Counted from the stretch's first letter, positions 15,101-29,600 are shown. The stretch: 64,000 nt of DNA from Tamarix chinensis (GCA_030549775.1 CM060181.1:60013701-60077700); one strand, 5' to 3'. Notes: generated from the letters alone by a model not told the origin. Program-made: numbers and translations.

Positions 15101-17423
15101 AGGAGGTTTTTATGTCCCCCTAACTTAGAGAAATTAACAACTAAATTAATATCCTGGATAATGGATGCTCCTGCATCACCTTATATGTGCTGTTAAGACA
15201 AAAACCAAATCATCTTAATTTTGATCACACAAATTTAAAATGGTAGTGAATGCTCCAGCGTCACACTGGCAGTTAAGCTACACCACTTCTCTCCATATTT
15301 TTCTTTGGCTAAAAAGAATGCTCTGTTTGATGGAGGCATTGTTGTTGGCTATTGAATTTGTTGAAGCTTACAAAGAAGAGGCAGAGTTCATGAATACAAC
15401 AAGAGGCAATGAAGTATAAAAGTGAAAAAATCTAGGGAGCTGTTCAGATCGATAAAGTCTCGGTAGGATGAGCTAGAAAATTTAAAGGTGTGTTAGGGTT
15501 AGCTAGAGAAAGAGAGGAATGTTGCTAGTAAAAAGACTTGCTCATAAAATTCTAAATCTCGGAAAATATTAGAAAATTGCAGAATTCTAAAATTTGATCT
15601 GTTTTCTGGCCAGCTGGTTTTGTGATAGTTTTTTTTTTTTTTTTTACCCATTTTGGCTGGTTTGTTTGCTTAACTTGTCCAATTCAGTACTCGAACCGGT
15701 AGGCCTAATAGTTTGCTGGTTCACCAGTTGTATTGGGGTGTTTAGTTCGGTTTTTTAATACTATGGTATTTGTGTTATGGTTGTACAGTTGGTGTTAACC
15801 ACAACTTTCTTTCCATTGACCTTTTCATCCTTCCGCAACTATAAATAGAAAGTAAGATAAAAGTCCAATAGATGACAAACAAAATTTGTATTAGCTTTAT
15901 AGTCCATTGGTTTTCCCTTGTTGACTGTGGGTCCAGCTATAGTGTATTCATGTTTCCCGAATATGTGCAAGTTTTATATGATTCAATTTGTTGTATGCTT
16001 ATTAATTCAGTGATTGGAAGTCCATTTATTAGCATGGATATGAAATTCATATTTCTCAAATTTACAACTTTTTAAATCATATCCAAAGAAAACGTCAATG
16101 GTTAAACCAAGTTGAACATCAGGTTCAATTGATTGGTTTTGTCTTTTTCTCTAAACAATTGTAGTTCCACTTTGGCAGTCCAAATTATTCATTCATTTTA
16201 TTCATGTGACATCACTGTTTGGAAAAAGTTCAAAGCAATATTTACTTATTATCACAAAGTGATTTGATTTCATTTGGCCAAAATTATAATGCATAATTTT
16301 TTTTAGCTTTCCTAATAGAAGCATAATGTTGTTTTGTTTTCTATTTGAGACATAAACATATGCAAATTGTTCAATAAAGATACAGTGATGGATTTGACTG
16401 ATTTTGGTGGCATATGGAGTCATATATCACTGAAATATATTTAAATTAATTATTTTATATAAATAATAACATGAAACTACGATAATTAAATACATAAAAA
16501 AATTTCTTTACACCTTATTAGCTATGAATGGCCATGCTAATGTTGTCACATCAATAATAGTATTTATTTAGTAGATCAACCAGTTAGATACAAGAAAAAG
16601 TCTAGAAATTTTCAAAATCCCATATGTTAAAAAAAAAAATTGGAATTGAGAAAATGAAATTTGAAAAAAAAAAAATGAAAAATTTCAGTTTTCCAGGAAT
16701 TTTATGTAAAATCTGATTTTTATGAAAAAAATCTAGATTTTTTACAATATCTGAAATTTATAATTATAACTAAAATTTTGTAAAAAATCTGAAATGTTCT
16801 CTAAATTTGAAATTGAAAATTTTGGAATTCAATGAATAATTACAAAATATCTTGAATTTTATTAAGTTCTATTTTTTTTTCAAATATCTAGAATTAAAAA
16901 AAAAAGCTAGAATTTTTTAAATATCTAGTATGTTGAAAAATTGGATATATTATCTGATGTAATCTATCTCATTAATTGTTAGCAAGGCTGCGATAAAACT
17001 AATTTAGTAACTAATGTAATTTTTGTATTATTTTTAAATAAAATAATTAATTTCAAAAAAATTGCGGTTGAAGCGATTCCATATGCTACTAGAATCAGTA
17101 ATATCTAGTCACTATGCATGAACTCAACAATTCAAATATGTTTATACCTCGAATAGAAAACTAACCAACTTTATGCATCAAGTAGGAAAAAAAATCCAAA
17201 TGTTTATGCCTTATTATTTTTTCCTAGTTCGTTTCAACACTTTATTTACCAAATGAACCGCATAAGGTTTTGGTAGCTTCTTTTCTGAAGATACTTGTCA
17301 TGTTCATTTTGTGATGGTTTAAATGGCACATTGAAACAATTGTTATTTTTGAATTGCAGAGGATATCGGCGGAAGTATGTAAACCTATATAAAATTAAGC
17401 TGGGTTTTCTTCAAAAGGACCAG
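3116..17423 (+). CDS. VPS13-like exons 1-5: after the chorein N-terminus
   Basis: Five exons (172, 69, 80, 150 and 64 nt) code for the stretch that follows the chorein_N domain in plant VPS13-like proteins. Exon 1 starts at the third base of a codon and reads [13 protein letters not shown], then a [13 protein letters not shown] strand. Exon 2 reads [14 protein letters not shown], exon 3 [21 protein letters not shown], exon 4 [20 protein letters not shown] and SWKYLGQRL, and exon 5 [21 protein letters not shown]. Exon 2 is not in any long open frame. I placed it because it keeps phase and supplies the strand expected between exons 1 and 3. Its acceptor (ttgaag) is weaker than its neighbours'. 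The chorein start itself is not in the window. Confidence 0.85.
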
Positions 17424-20400
17424 GTGACACTTTTATGCTTGATTTATTTAATTACTATCTTGTTTTGTGTTTTGTTAATCCAAAATTCATATTATACGAA
17501 TCGAATCGACTAGCTTTCATCCTAGTGGGTATTTGTTTTTCCTTTTTGATACTCTTGTGTTTTTTAACTATGAAAAGTGTTGCTTTAATTTTTATGTTTT
17601 TTAACATAGTGTTGTTATCTTTCCCTTTGTATTTTTTTTTTAAAAAAAGAGAATTAAATTTTAAGCTAAGGTTCTATGTATTCCATTTGATGGCTATATG
17701 TATAATAGAGCTCTGTGTCATTATGATTATTGTTTATTTCAAACTTCAACTTGTGCAGTAGTGCACTGGGACATGAAAGAATTGGTTTGCAAATTGTGCT
17801 TCTCCATTGTTACATTTTATTTTGATATAGATTCCCGAATGATATTTTGTGACTTTTACATGCATTCTTTTTAATTATACTTCTTAAAGTGATTGCAATT
17901 GATTATTGTCTTAGGTAGCTTTGCCATACAATTAAATGGCGATGCCACTATAGCATAACAATTGCTATTTAGCGGATCCTAGATTAATTGTGACGCAAAA
18001 ATATTGATGTGCTACAGATTTAAGCTTTCACACTTTATCGATTGATAAATCACTAGTAAATTGCTGATAAATAAAAAAAATGTCACCGATTAATCAAAAA
18101 ATATTGAGAATGTCTAAATCTACTTAAAAAAATATGCATGATAATTTATTCTTATTCATTTACTATGTATCTCTTGAATCAAGTTGCTATTGAATTATAG
18201 TAAAGTATTGTTATTTATTTATTACCTTCACATCTACCACTAAATAACATGTCTTTCTTTTATTCTAAGAAAAATTTAGGGTTATAAGGATAATTTAACA
18301 TATAATGACTTATTTAAATATTTCTAATATAATATAAAATACTAGTTTATTAAATACTTATATTTCAATGATCAATAAATAATAAGGAATCATTTGTTGA
18401 AATAAAAAATAAAAATTCATACTACGATGATCACGACACATAAATTATTATTTTTGATGCTCTGATACCGCGACAACAAACATGATCTAGCTCTTCTTAA
18501 GTTTTATTCTCCTAAACAATTCTAAGTTAGGTTTTGATCTAGTAATTTAGGTAACTCTAACCAACTTAGGAGTATTATAGTCTCTTTATGGGACGCATTA
18601 TGGATTTCCATCCTCTGTAGCTTTTCTAAGTCTTATGTTATTATGTGGGATAAGACTGCTATAGGTATATATGATGTTATGGATTTCCATCCTCTGTAGA
18701 TTTTCTTACCTTGAAAAAAGTAATTCTGTGGGCCTTCACGTAGGTTTCATGAAAAACCTTGTTAGAGACAAACAATTTTAAAAAGCTAGTTTTTTTAGTG
18801 CAATTTATAGTGTTGGTCTAGAAACTTTGGGCCGGATTAGATATGGGTCGTGTGAAATTGGTTCAAAATTCATATCAGCATTAGTAATTAATTTGTTGTA
18901 GTAAATTTTTTGAGTTTTAGAATTTATTATCTCATTATGATGCTCTCTTTTGTTGTTTATTTTAGGCTAAATCTATACAATTGGATCGAATCACTTATAA
19001 CTAGGGATGTATAAATCTTTTAATTTTGCAAGATCAGTAACGCCAATCCCATTAAGTTGTTGTCATGTATTTTTTCCCTAAAGATATTAAGATATTAGAA
19101 TGTTTATAAAATATTCATAGAACATATTATTAAAAGAATGAAATATTGAATCTTGTTAATTTTATGGAGCATAATGTTATTTCATAACAGTTACTATCAT
19201 ATATATATGTTTTTGGATAAGTAGTAATTTTATTACTTATGAAGATGAGCAGTTACAGCCATACACAACCATCAAACCATACAATCAACCATACTAATCC
19301 ACTTTTGAAATTGAGCTTAAAATGTGGGCGTACTAATCTTCTAAGGGCATGATGAAAGCCCGAACTAGACTAGGAATAACTCTGTTATGATTCTCAAAGA
19401 TTCTCATATTTCTCTCACACCAAGCATTTGCAATTTAGGACACAAAAAGAGCTCCCAAGAGTTGCTTCTTCTGACCATTTTGTGCAGGCTTGGTCACCAA
19501 AGTCTGAATTTCTTACTGCCAACCAAGGATGCTATCCCGTCTTCCAGCCATTTGTCTAATTTTCCTTTAGATTGCAACCGTGTAAGGGCAGCAGATGAAC
19601 AAGTGATCCCTTATTTCAGTTTGTTGCTGACAGAACTCACACTAATCAATCACACCAATGTCAATCCCTAAAAGCTGAGCTTTAGTCATCATTCTATCTC
19701 TTAAGGCTAGCCACAAAGAAATCTGTATCTTGGCAAGTTGAGGGAATGCCACACAAATTTGGATCACCTTTGTTTGGCTTGCCTTAGTCTCACACCTTCT
19801 GTTTTGATACTATAATCAAGGCAATCAATGTGTAATCTATACTGGAAGAAGCTCTATAACATTGTTCTCACAAGAAGGAATTTTCGAAAATGCCATGAAG
19901 TGTACGTAGTGGGATTGTAATCCCACACACTAGTGCGCTTATGGGTTACTATCAAATATTACTTGTTCATTAATGTTATTGTTAAAAAAAAGAAAGAAAG
20001 AATATCATCAATAATTATGTGGTTAATGCTATGAATTATAGTAAGCAAACACAACCGATTAAGGACCTGATTTAATTTAAAATATATTTTGATTGAATCA
20101 ATAGAAACTTAATCAATTACAAAGTTTTTCCTACTTTCGAGAGGTAGGAATGCTCTCCTAATTAATTCTCTCTGATTTTCGCTGCCTCCTTCACACCCCT
20201 AACCCCCCTTTTTATCCTACTGCTTAAGGAAGATATTCCACATAACCACCCCTTAAATCTCTCCCGAATATCTTTTAGAGAAATATTTGACATATCCAAC
20301 CCCTTAAATCTCTCCCTAATATTTATTCCCAGACTAAAACTAATAAAAACTTTACTAATAATAAAACTAATAAAATGACTTCACTACCCTTAATGACTTT

Positions 20401-20631
20401 TCTGCTAAGCTGCTCAAGACTTCCTCCTGTTATATGTAAATATTACCGGTGGCTTAGGATGATTCATAACAGTTAATTGACAATTAATGATTTTATCTTT
20501 TTATTTCTATTTTTTATTTATTTCACTTATTTTTATTTTTTATAGTGCTTATTAGTTTTCTTATATTTTAAAATTTTATATTATTGCACCATAGCAAAGT
20601 TAATTAAGGAATTCAAATAGAATTATTACAG

Positions 20632-20679
<48 letters not shown>

Positions 20680-23600
20680 CTTTTTTTTCTTCTTTTTGTT
20701 GTATTGGTTGAGTATCATAGCTTTTTGCAAAAAAATAAATAAAAATTTGTTAACAAATAGTATGATGATGTATAGGTAGAATATTTTCTTCAAGTAAAAT
20801 GTTGTCTTACTAGATAGGATGTTTGAATAAATTGGGTTAACTTTAGTTTAGTTGCGATTCAAGTTTATGTTTGGGTATGGATAGTGATCAGTTTGATTCA
20901 TTTTCGTAAGAATCAATTTGGATGCAGATCATTATGGGGTTCACTAGCTTCGTGTCGATTTGAGTTGTTTTTGTTTTGTAATTGAGACTAATTTCTAATT
21001 TTTGGATAAAAAAAAGGTATGGATTTAGGTTATTTGGTTAAGTTGGATCAACTTTATTAGGTCTAGGGATGGTGGGGTGGTTGTGGTTTTGATGTTGGCG
21101 AAGGTGGTGATGGTGATGATTGTGAGTGGGGCGGTCATCAGTGGTTGTGGCCTAGTGGGTTGTGGCTTGATGTTGAGTAGGGCGGTCTTATGGGTGAGGG
21201 GGATTGTGATGTTAAAGGGGTGGTCATCTGTGGTTGAACATTTTTCTTTGCTTGAGGTGGAGTTAAGTATGATTTTGGTCTCTTCTAGAGGTTTATTTAT
21301 AATGTTTTCTTATATATATTTATATTCTTTGCCCAAATTGATCTTTTTATATTAAATTTTTTCTAAATTAGTCCTTAATTGTTCAATTTAAGTTGAATTT
21401 ACCCATATCTTCCCTTAATCATAACTTTGTCCCCATAATTATTCTCCTTCTCCTCAATTACTCTCTTTCTACCTATAATTATTCTCATAAATAAAATTTC
21501 TATTGTTCATAATCTTTAGTTGCTTGAAACGGTAGTGTGGGATTAGGAGAGGAGAGTGATTAAGAAGAGATAAGATAAAATACGGTCAAATATAACCTGA
21601 TTTGATCAGTCTTATGAGCTATTTTAAAAGAGGGGGGGGGGAAATGGGGAATACCAAGTTGAGCCAAGAGTTTGAGGACTTTAGCAAAATGACATTTAAC
21701 TCACTATGAACCACTTTTTCTAGTTTCCCAAAGTTCATTTTCAAAATTTTGAAATAAGCTAAAAGCTTGAACCCTACCCCAACACATACCAACAGATTTT
21801 AGGTTGAAAGTGACATTTTCAACTTGGAAACCTAAAAATGAAAACAAACACGTCCTTTGTTTTTGCTTATTTTTAGGAAAAGGGTTATTTGAGGCTTATG
21901 TGCCTTGATTAGATTGTTATGGTATAGGTAGTTTGTCATTGCTTGGCTAAGAAACTATTTACCACTAAATCATTCATTTTTGATTAAGGGATGCATTAGC
22001 TTTTGAAAAATTACCATTTTCATTTATTATAATTCATTAAAAAGTATTCTTTACATAATAAAATAAAATTAAAATACATATTCTAGATTACCAACATACA
22101 TCAATTCATTTCATCTTCGGTTCAGCAATTAATTTATCAACATGAATTTAGGATGCTTATATGGCTTTACTCAAAGTGTATGTGGATCTCGATAAAAATG
22201 CATAGCATTGTTCTTCCAAAAATGATACCCATAGAATGTAGATGTATCTGGGTCTAGCTAGGAGTGCATACTATTGTTCTACAAAAAGCGATGCCCATAG
22301 GATTGCAATAGAACTCTTCAGAAGCATTCTTAGAGTACTGTTCTTATGCCTTACTATGTGTCATTTTATTCAAAATAAGTGTCATTTTATATTTTTAATG
22401 CAAAAAGTGAGTTGTTTTTGCAAAGCTACCTTTATTCAATAAATGCTTTCTTATATAAACACCATTTAATGAAGTGTGCAGAAGTCTAAAATGACAATTA
22501 TTTGGAATCAGACTTAGTAATATTTATGCAGCTTATCAAAGAAGATGAAGTTCTCTTTGAAGGAATGAACAAATAACTATGAAATTATGAGGCTAGCTTG
22601 TTTTAGGGAGATGATTCTTAAACTTCTCACATTGCTCTTAATTGGTTGTTAAGTGTAGTTTATTTCAAAATTTACTTAATCAACAAATGAAATGAATATG
22701 GGAAAGGGAGGAGGAGGTTGTCATTATCTTAATTTGCATGGATCTCTTCTGCTTCCATCTTCTTGAAAGATTAGAACTATTTTTTAGTTGGATCTAGTTG
22801 GTATTAAAGATGGTAAACATGTTAAATCAGCATCTAGACATTATGAGGAGGTATGCACACGCCCCTAACCCTGAGGATGATCCTTTGTTTTGTAGTTCAG
22901 GAGATAGCTAGACCAAAGAATTTCTTTTGCTATGCAATTATATGTGTTGCTCTGTGTTTTACAAATTCTCTTTTATTGCTAGATGGCGGATTCTTCAAAA
23001 GATAGTGACATCATTTATGTTGTTTTGCTTAATGAAAAAAAAAGGACAGTAAAATGATATTGTTATGTATAATTTAAGATAAATGCTTGTCATACAACGT
23101 ATAGGACCTGTTATTATTCATGTAATAATGTATTACAAAATCTTGATTGATATTTAATAAGAGTTATTGACAGAGATATATCGAAGATAGGGTAGTTTAG
23201 TAAATAATGTTAATACCATACACTAATATAAATGAATTGTTACAGTAAAATACATGAAACACAATGAAATTTGAAACAAAATTAATTTATTTCCTTCTAA
23301 AAACTTACGTTTCTTGCAGCATTTCTAGCTATGAAGGGTGCATTTTTTATTTCTTATATATGAGTAGGTGTTCCCTAATATGTTTCACGTCTAGCTACGA
23401 AGGGTGCACGTTTGATTTCTTATATATGAGTAGGTGTTCCTTAGTATGTTGCACTCTCTTATATTTGTGTGATTATAAGGCTTTAAAAGCTGCTGTCATT
23501 GATATATGTATTTTTTTATTAATGGATGCAAATATGCAGTATAGAAAGCTAAAATAATATTGCGTGCACTAGAATATAATACGATGGCCTACGACATTTT

Positions 23601-26600
23601 TTTCTTTTATGTTTATAAAGAACAGGTATTTATTATGCATATAAAATTTATTGCAAAGTACTCATCAATCTCTGATTTGATTGGTAAAGATAAATGAGAG
23701 ATTGGATAGACAAAAAAAATAAAAATAAAAAAGGAGACAGAAAGTCACTTGTCACAGATGAACATGGATACACTTGATAATTTATCTAAGTTATGCTAGT
23801 AAAGTGTAGGAAAGAAAGAATCAAGTTGGAACCACCCCATCTGGTCAATTTATTGTCTTCAAAATAACATTATTTAATCAATCAACTTTGGTCCTTACAA
23901 TGAATGGCATGAGATGAAACACTGTTTTATGAGCTTTTTTTATCCTTTTTTGATATTTAGTTAGTTGTTACCTTGTATTTCTTGTTTTATAATTTCCTTC
24001 AATTTTTGTACAATGAATTTTAATTCGTACATTTATGTTAATCCATTAAATTTTAAATTCTACGTTGAAAACTACAAAAAAAAGAAAAAGAAAAAGTGAT
24101 AGTACTGAACAGATAAATATATAAACATATTAAATTAGGTCAATTATAATAATTGTAAGACTAACAAAATGTAAAAATAATATAAGATTCAATGATTTAT
24201 AACTCACTAAGCAAATGATGTAAAAACACGCATTATCTCCACCTTTTAGAAAATCTTCTTTAGGATTCATATAATGATATTTTAGGGAGAAGGCAACATC
24301 AACCTGTGTTACTCTTTTGTACAATCAGATCGTAGAAATGTGCTTTAGGTCTATGGAAATGCATGAAGTAAGACAACTTGATATATGAATATTTATTTCT
24401 TCTTATATTGTTTTTTGGCTTTTGTTGTTTGGTTACCAGTTTTGGTTTACTAATTACATAAATAGTTATATATAATTTTAAGTCAGTTGGAAACTCTAAT
24501 GGAAGTTGAACATAACTAATTTATCATTGAGAGAATGCTAGATGAAGAAAAAAGGAAGCAAAATAAATATATGTAGAAGCATGTCAATTGATAATGTTGA
24601 ATGAATAAATATACTAAATTAAATTTTAAGCACGTCAAGTGTATTTGAAGATCCAGGATAAAATGATAATATGTAGAAGCAACGGAGAGCTAGACTTTTG
24701 ATTCCATGGTCTCATTATATAATAATAATAAAATTAAGGATTATGGATGTAATAATAAAATTATATTTTACAGATCATTAAGAATTATTCATCAATTATG
24801 TCTCACAAAGGTTTTTTTTTTCTTTTTTTATTTATTTATTGAAATATGGATATAATAACCAACGACATGTAATTATATTTTTCTAAAATTATCATTCTAA
24901 AATTATTCATTCATCAATTAATCAGACGTTTCCATAACATATACTTAATAAAATTATAAACTAAAAGATTTTCTAAATATTAATAGTTTTTACTGTAACT
25001 AGCATAATTAAATGTAGTGCATGCATTTATAAACTGAAAACTTAAGCAGCTCATCAAATAGTTGTTTTTCTTAATAGCATAAGAAATTTCAAATATTTAG
25101 ATTTACCAATTTAATTTTATAGAAAATAATAATGATTGATTATGGGACACAAAACAAGTACATTGAATAGGAAAAAAATGTCTAAATTAAATATGGTCTG
25201 TTTTAGCATGTGCATAACAGATTTTTGTTTTTCATTTTGGAGATAATAATATTAATGAATATGGGAAAAATAAGACAACTACATTGCAATTGATAGGACT
25301 TGAACTCAGGAGTGCTATTTGATATACAGGTGTCTAATCAATACACCAGCATCGACCTTAATCTATTACTCCATGAGTTTCTTATGTAACCAGATTTGCA
25401 AATGTAATATAAAATTGTGCACAGCAGAGGACTTGATCTTGTGACCCCATTCCTTATCAAATACAAGTGAGCCGCATGGTCTGCTCCACTAAGTGAAGCT
25501 TTTAGTTTTAACATGCTATAAAACTTTATTTATCGTATAATTTCATAGTGTCCCATGACACTATAGCTTTGTCGTGGCTCTGTCCCTGTGTAGAAGGTTA
25601 AAGAAATACTAATGTTGAAGGGACATTGTGAATCACTTTGTGGTAAAATATAATTCAGAATTGTCTTTAGAGTTCGATATAGGTATTATCTAACCCAAAA
25701 CCTATAATGTTAATTATAATAACTACATTTTTTCATCAAAAAAGAGCAAATACTACTTCTGCCATTTCAGAATAGAGAATAGAGGGCTAATCATTTTTCA
25801 TCACGCTATTAAAAAATTATAAATTTCAAACAAATGATATCCAAATTGACTAAGATACCTGTATTGGAACTTAGTGCTTTTATTATTATGAGATACACTA
25901 ATGGGGGAAGAGAAAAAAGAAGGATAATTTTGGTAACATAGCATTAAATTCTTAATTGGTTTTTTTAGAGAACTTATATTATGAAACAACAATGAAAAAT
26001 TTATAGTTTCTGTTGTGAAACGGAGGGAGTATGACACTAAATATGGCACAGCCTTAATGTGAGAAGAAAATAAGTTAAAACAAAAGTGAATCATATGCCT
26101 TCGAATTAAGTCCATAGATGGTGATGCACATAACATTGTTCACAAGGTTTATAAATTAAAATACTTAAATGCTAAACGTGGGGTCTTAGAAACATAAACA
26201 TTTATTTATACAACATAATTTTGAAGCTTATATGTCTATAAAATAAAAACTGAATAACTTTTGTCTATCTTAAGGGCCAAGAGAGGAACTCTTTTTTATT
26301 TATTTATTTATTTATTTTTTTGTTTTACTCTCACACAGGAGGGGAGGACCCTGGCATTGTTGAACACCTGTTTGAGTTGGTTGGTTTCATGTTCTTAAGA
26401 TAAAAATCAAGCCTAACATATTTTCTAATATCATTTTGCTGTTACTCCCATACATGCCCTGATCCTATTGATGACTAAACTAAACTTTATGCTTAGGCTG
26501 GTGCTATCTCGTGGTAATTATGTTAAATGAACCTTTGTCATCAACTACGTAGTAAGCAATATTGTGCAACATTTATCACACCTGCTATTATGGTAGGTAT

Positions 26601-29600
26601 AGTTGGGCAGTGGCTGGATGATGTTAATAACATTCTTATTTTTTGAGTTCCAGCCAATTGATGAAACAGTTATCCTGGAGTTGGAGCAAATGGAGAAAGA
26701 ATCTGATGTCGATGATATCTTAAGATTTAGGGCCATTGCTGAAAAAGAATTGGAGGTATGGAAGGCGCCAATTTGATGTTGTTGTTTAATTAACCTGTGA
26801 TGCTTCTATAAGCATAATTTGATTTCTAATCAACTTAATGTTAGAGAAACTATTCAATTTCACTGCTTGCTTGTTCCAGCAGGCAAGATAAGATGCCTAA
26901 AACATGTAGCACCCTTTCTTGGGGAATGATTTGCTTCATTCTGAAATTTCCTTGTCTTATCATTTGTAGGAAACTCTATCTAAGGCTGCAGCAACTTGTG
27001 CAGTTGCAGAGGACACAACTGTTGCTGGAGAGAAGTTACAAAATGATGAGTCTTCAACAGGTAGAACTCGTGGGTGGCTAAACTGGTTGTCACGTGGTGT
27101 CCTTGGTGCTGGTGGCACAGATGATTCTACTCAGTTTTCGGGTATAGTCTCAGATGAAATTATAAAGGTATATTTCTGAATGTTAGTTCATGGTATTGAG
27201 ATTTCTTGTTTCACAATTACTAAATTATGTCTTACTCAGGATATCTGTGAAGCAACAAAATTCCAGCCAATGCTTTCCCATGATTATGATATTTCTGGTG
27301 GTGCAACTGTTGTTGCTGCAATTAGTCTCACCCTCAATCAAGTTTCCTTATCGATACAAAGCATGCAAGTTTTCTCTTAACCTGTTCTTTGTGTTAAATT
27401 TTATTATTAATATATTCTTTGGACACCCTTATATATATATATATATAGACACGCGCTCGCGTGTACACACATATATTTATGCAGGTCATGCCAATAGCGG
27501 AAGTTGAACTCCAATCATTTGCATTGTACCCTTGGCATGGATACCATTCATTACTTATTCAATCATGTTATGGTGTTTGGATGCTTTGGATACTATACAC
27601 TTTATATCATCTCTTGTCTCAACTGGTATCAATATTAGCAGTGTAAAACCCTCTATCTTATGATATATTCACTTAAGAGGCTCCTCACATTTTTGTGTAG
27701 AGCTTTAACTTTGAAGAATATTTCTTTTCATGCTTGATTTAAAGATTAGTTTATTATTCGCTGTGACACCTCTTCTTTCTGCACATGACTACTTTTTATG
27801 ATGGTCATTTCTCGCCAGTAATTTACTTTGCAATTGGCCTTCATTTTTTATGTTTCTTTTTATCTTATAAATTATAATTACTCCTCATGCCCCAATCTTC
27901 TTTCAATTGTCTATTTGAAGCCCATATGAAAATATGATATATCTCCTTCAATCTTGTGTGTTATATTTATTGTTGGTGCTTCATGTAGATGTAGAGAGCT
28001 AGGATGATGTGTTTTACTTGTTGCTAAAGATGTGATACAACTCTTAGAATTAAATTTAACACCATCACTTTCAATGTATAAAGATAAGCTTGGATGAGAT
28101 CGTTTGGTGTGTCAGTCTAGTGTTAAAACTAGGGTATTGTATCTTAGGTTACAAGTCAGAATCCCCTCAAGTGGTATTATGTTAGCCTTTTGGGAACAAT
28201 GTGCTACTCATCCAAAAGTTGGCAGTGGTGAGGCATACATGTTGAGCTCTTCATGTTGCGGTTGAAATTGTGGTGTAAGCCTCATGAATACTAATTAATT
28301 TACTTCAGTTTTCACACGTGTTTTTTTCTCTCACATATCATTAAATATTGGTAATATTGGCTAATAACGATAACAAGCAGGTAACTATTGACTAATATGT
28401 ATTATTCAGCCTATATGTATATGATATCATTTGCGCATTTCGTATCGGGAAGCTAGGTATCCAAACATATTGGTTGCACATCGGAGCCCCATATGTGATG
28501 ATGGTTTTCGTACTGCTTGCTACAGTTTATTTTTATTTATTTTTATCTGGTGTGCTAGCATATTTCAGGGGTGTTATGTTCCATACTAGTTTTTACCATT
28601 TTTTCTGGGTAAGCAACTCAGTTTGGAGATCCTTATTATGAGGAAACCCTTATTTGTTTTTTTTTTGGGGGGGGGGAGGGGGTTCAGCTTTGCTGTTGCT
28701 CACAACATTCTGTTGTTTCTAATTTTATCCATGCAACATGTCGACCAAGTAAATTCTCATTGTTCAAGGTTAGCTGTACGTTTGAATTTGCCATCTATGC
28801 TTTGGGTTCACTGGCATATTGGCTTCATGTCCTGCCACCTGATGAATTTTTGGTTCTAGGCTCCTTAGAGTAAAACAGATCTGATTTTTTTTTCTTATGT
28901 TAGATCTATTACAGCATAAATTCTGTTCTGATCAGATCTTAGATGTGCTAGTATTCTTTCAATTTGGACCATATTCATTTATGCATTGTACAGAAATCCA
29001 TGCGGGATGATGCCTTTGAGTTTGTGTACGCACACTCAAAATTCACTCTGGGAAAAATTCTCTTTCCCTCAGCATGGCAATGTCCGAAACTTGGAAAATG
29101 ATTTCTTTTTCTAGATACTGAAAGGATGGAAATTCTGGCTTTTGACATGACATGTGCCATTGAGCAATATTTATTCCATTTTAGAGTGAATGCATTTTCC
29201 AGTTCTGTTGTTTGCTGACTGCCATTGCTTCAGACTTGGGTTGTGGCTGTAAAGTTTTATGTCTTTCGTTACCAATTTTTTGGTTTCTGCTTATGCCTAT
29301 TCTTTTTCTTTTCCATTTGCAGGAAATCAGGCCAAGATATAATGGAGTTGAATTTCTTTGAAGTTTCTTTTGAATGTAAGGTCCTTGAAAAATCTGCAGC
29401 CATTGTTGCCAGAATCAAGTCTGCTGAAATCATTAATTCATCAAATCAGATTGCTATATTGAAGATGAAAAGGGTTTGTATTTATGTCAGGAAATGTTTT
29501 GCTATTTCACTTATCTGCTGTGTCATATATGAAATGTACAAATATCTGGCTGAATACGATGTAAACTCATTGTTTGGAATATCTCATTTGATAAAATTAA

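Larger units (their letters stand above)
9228..17359 (+). other. Intron 4, 8.1 kb, TE-rich
   Basis: Holds the minisatellite, SINE-like head, LINE-like remnant, hAT MITE and solo LTR listed separately. The stretch 15180-17359 is AT-rich without recognised elements. 16590-16950 is low-complexity, with repeated tctgaaattt and tctagaattt words. Confidence 0.7.
17424..26653 (+). other. Intron 5, 9.2 kb
   Basis: Longest complete intron seen. Besides the LINE, LTR-like, SINE-like, Stowaway-like and tandem repeats listed, most of it (19900-25270) is AT-rich. It has a GT-rich patch at 21065-21240 and a G10 run at about 21630. I see no exon here: exon 5 ends and exon 6 starts in phase 0 and join the family pattern (QKDQ then PIDE). 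Confidence 0.65.
27365..29322 (+). other. Intron 8 with GC donor
   Basis: Starts gcaagt after an AT that is completed to ATG by the first base of exon 9. The only nearby GT (gttttc after caa, 27368) would put exon 9 out of frame. The interior holds (TA)n plus a GC palindrome (27431-27464), a SINE-like segment (about 28090-28215) and a T10/G10 junction at 28655-28682. Confidence 0.75.

Noticed and set aside
21077..21355. Val/Gly-rich + strand open frame in a GT-rich patch
   Set aside because: Composition alone explains it; no motif, no splice context.
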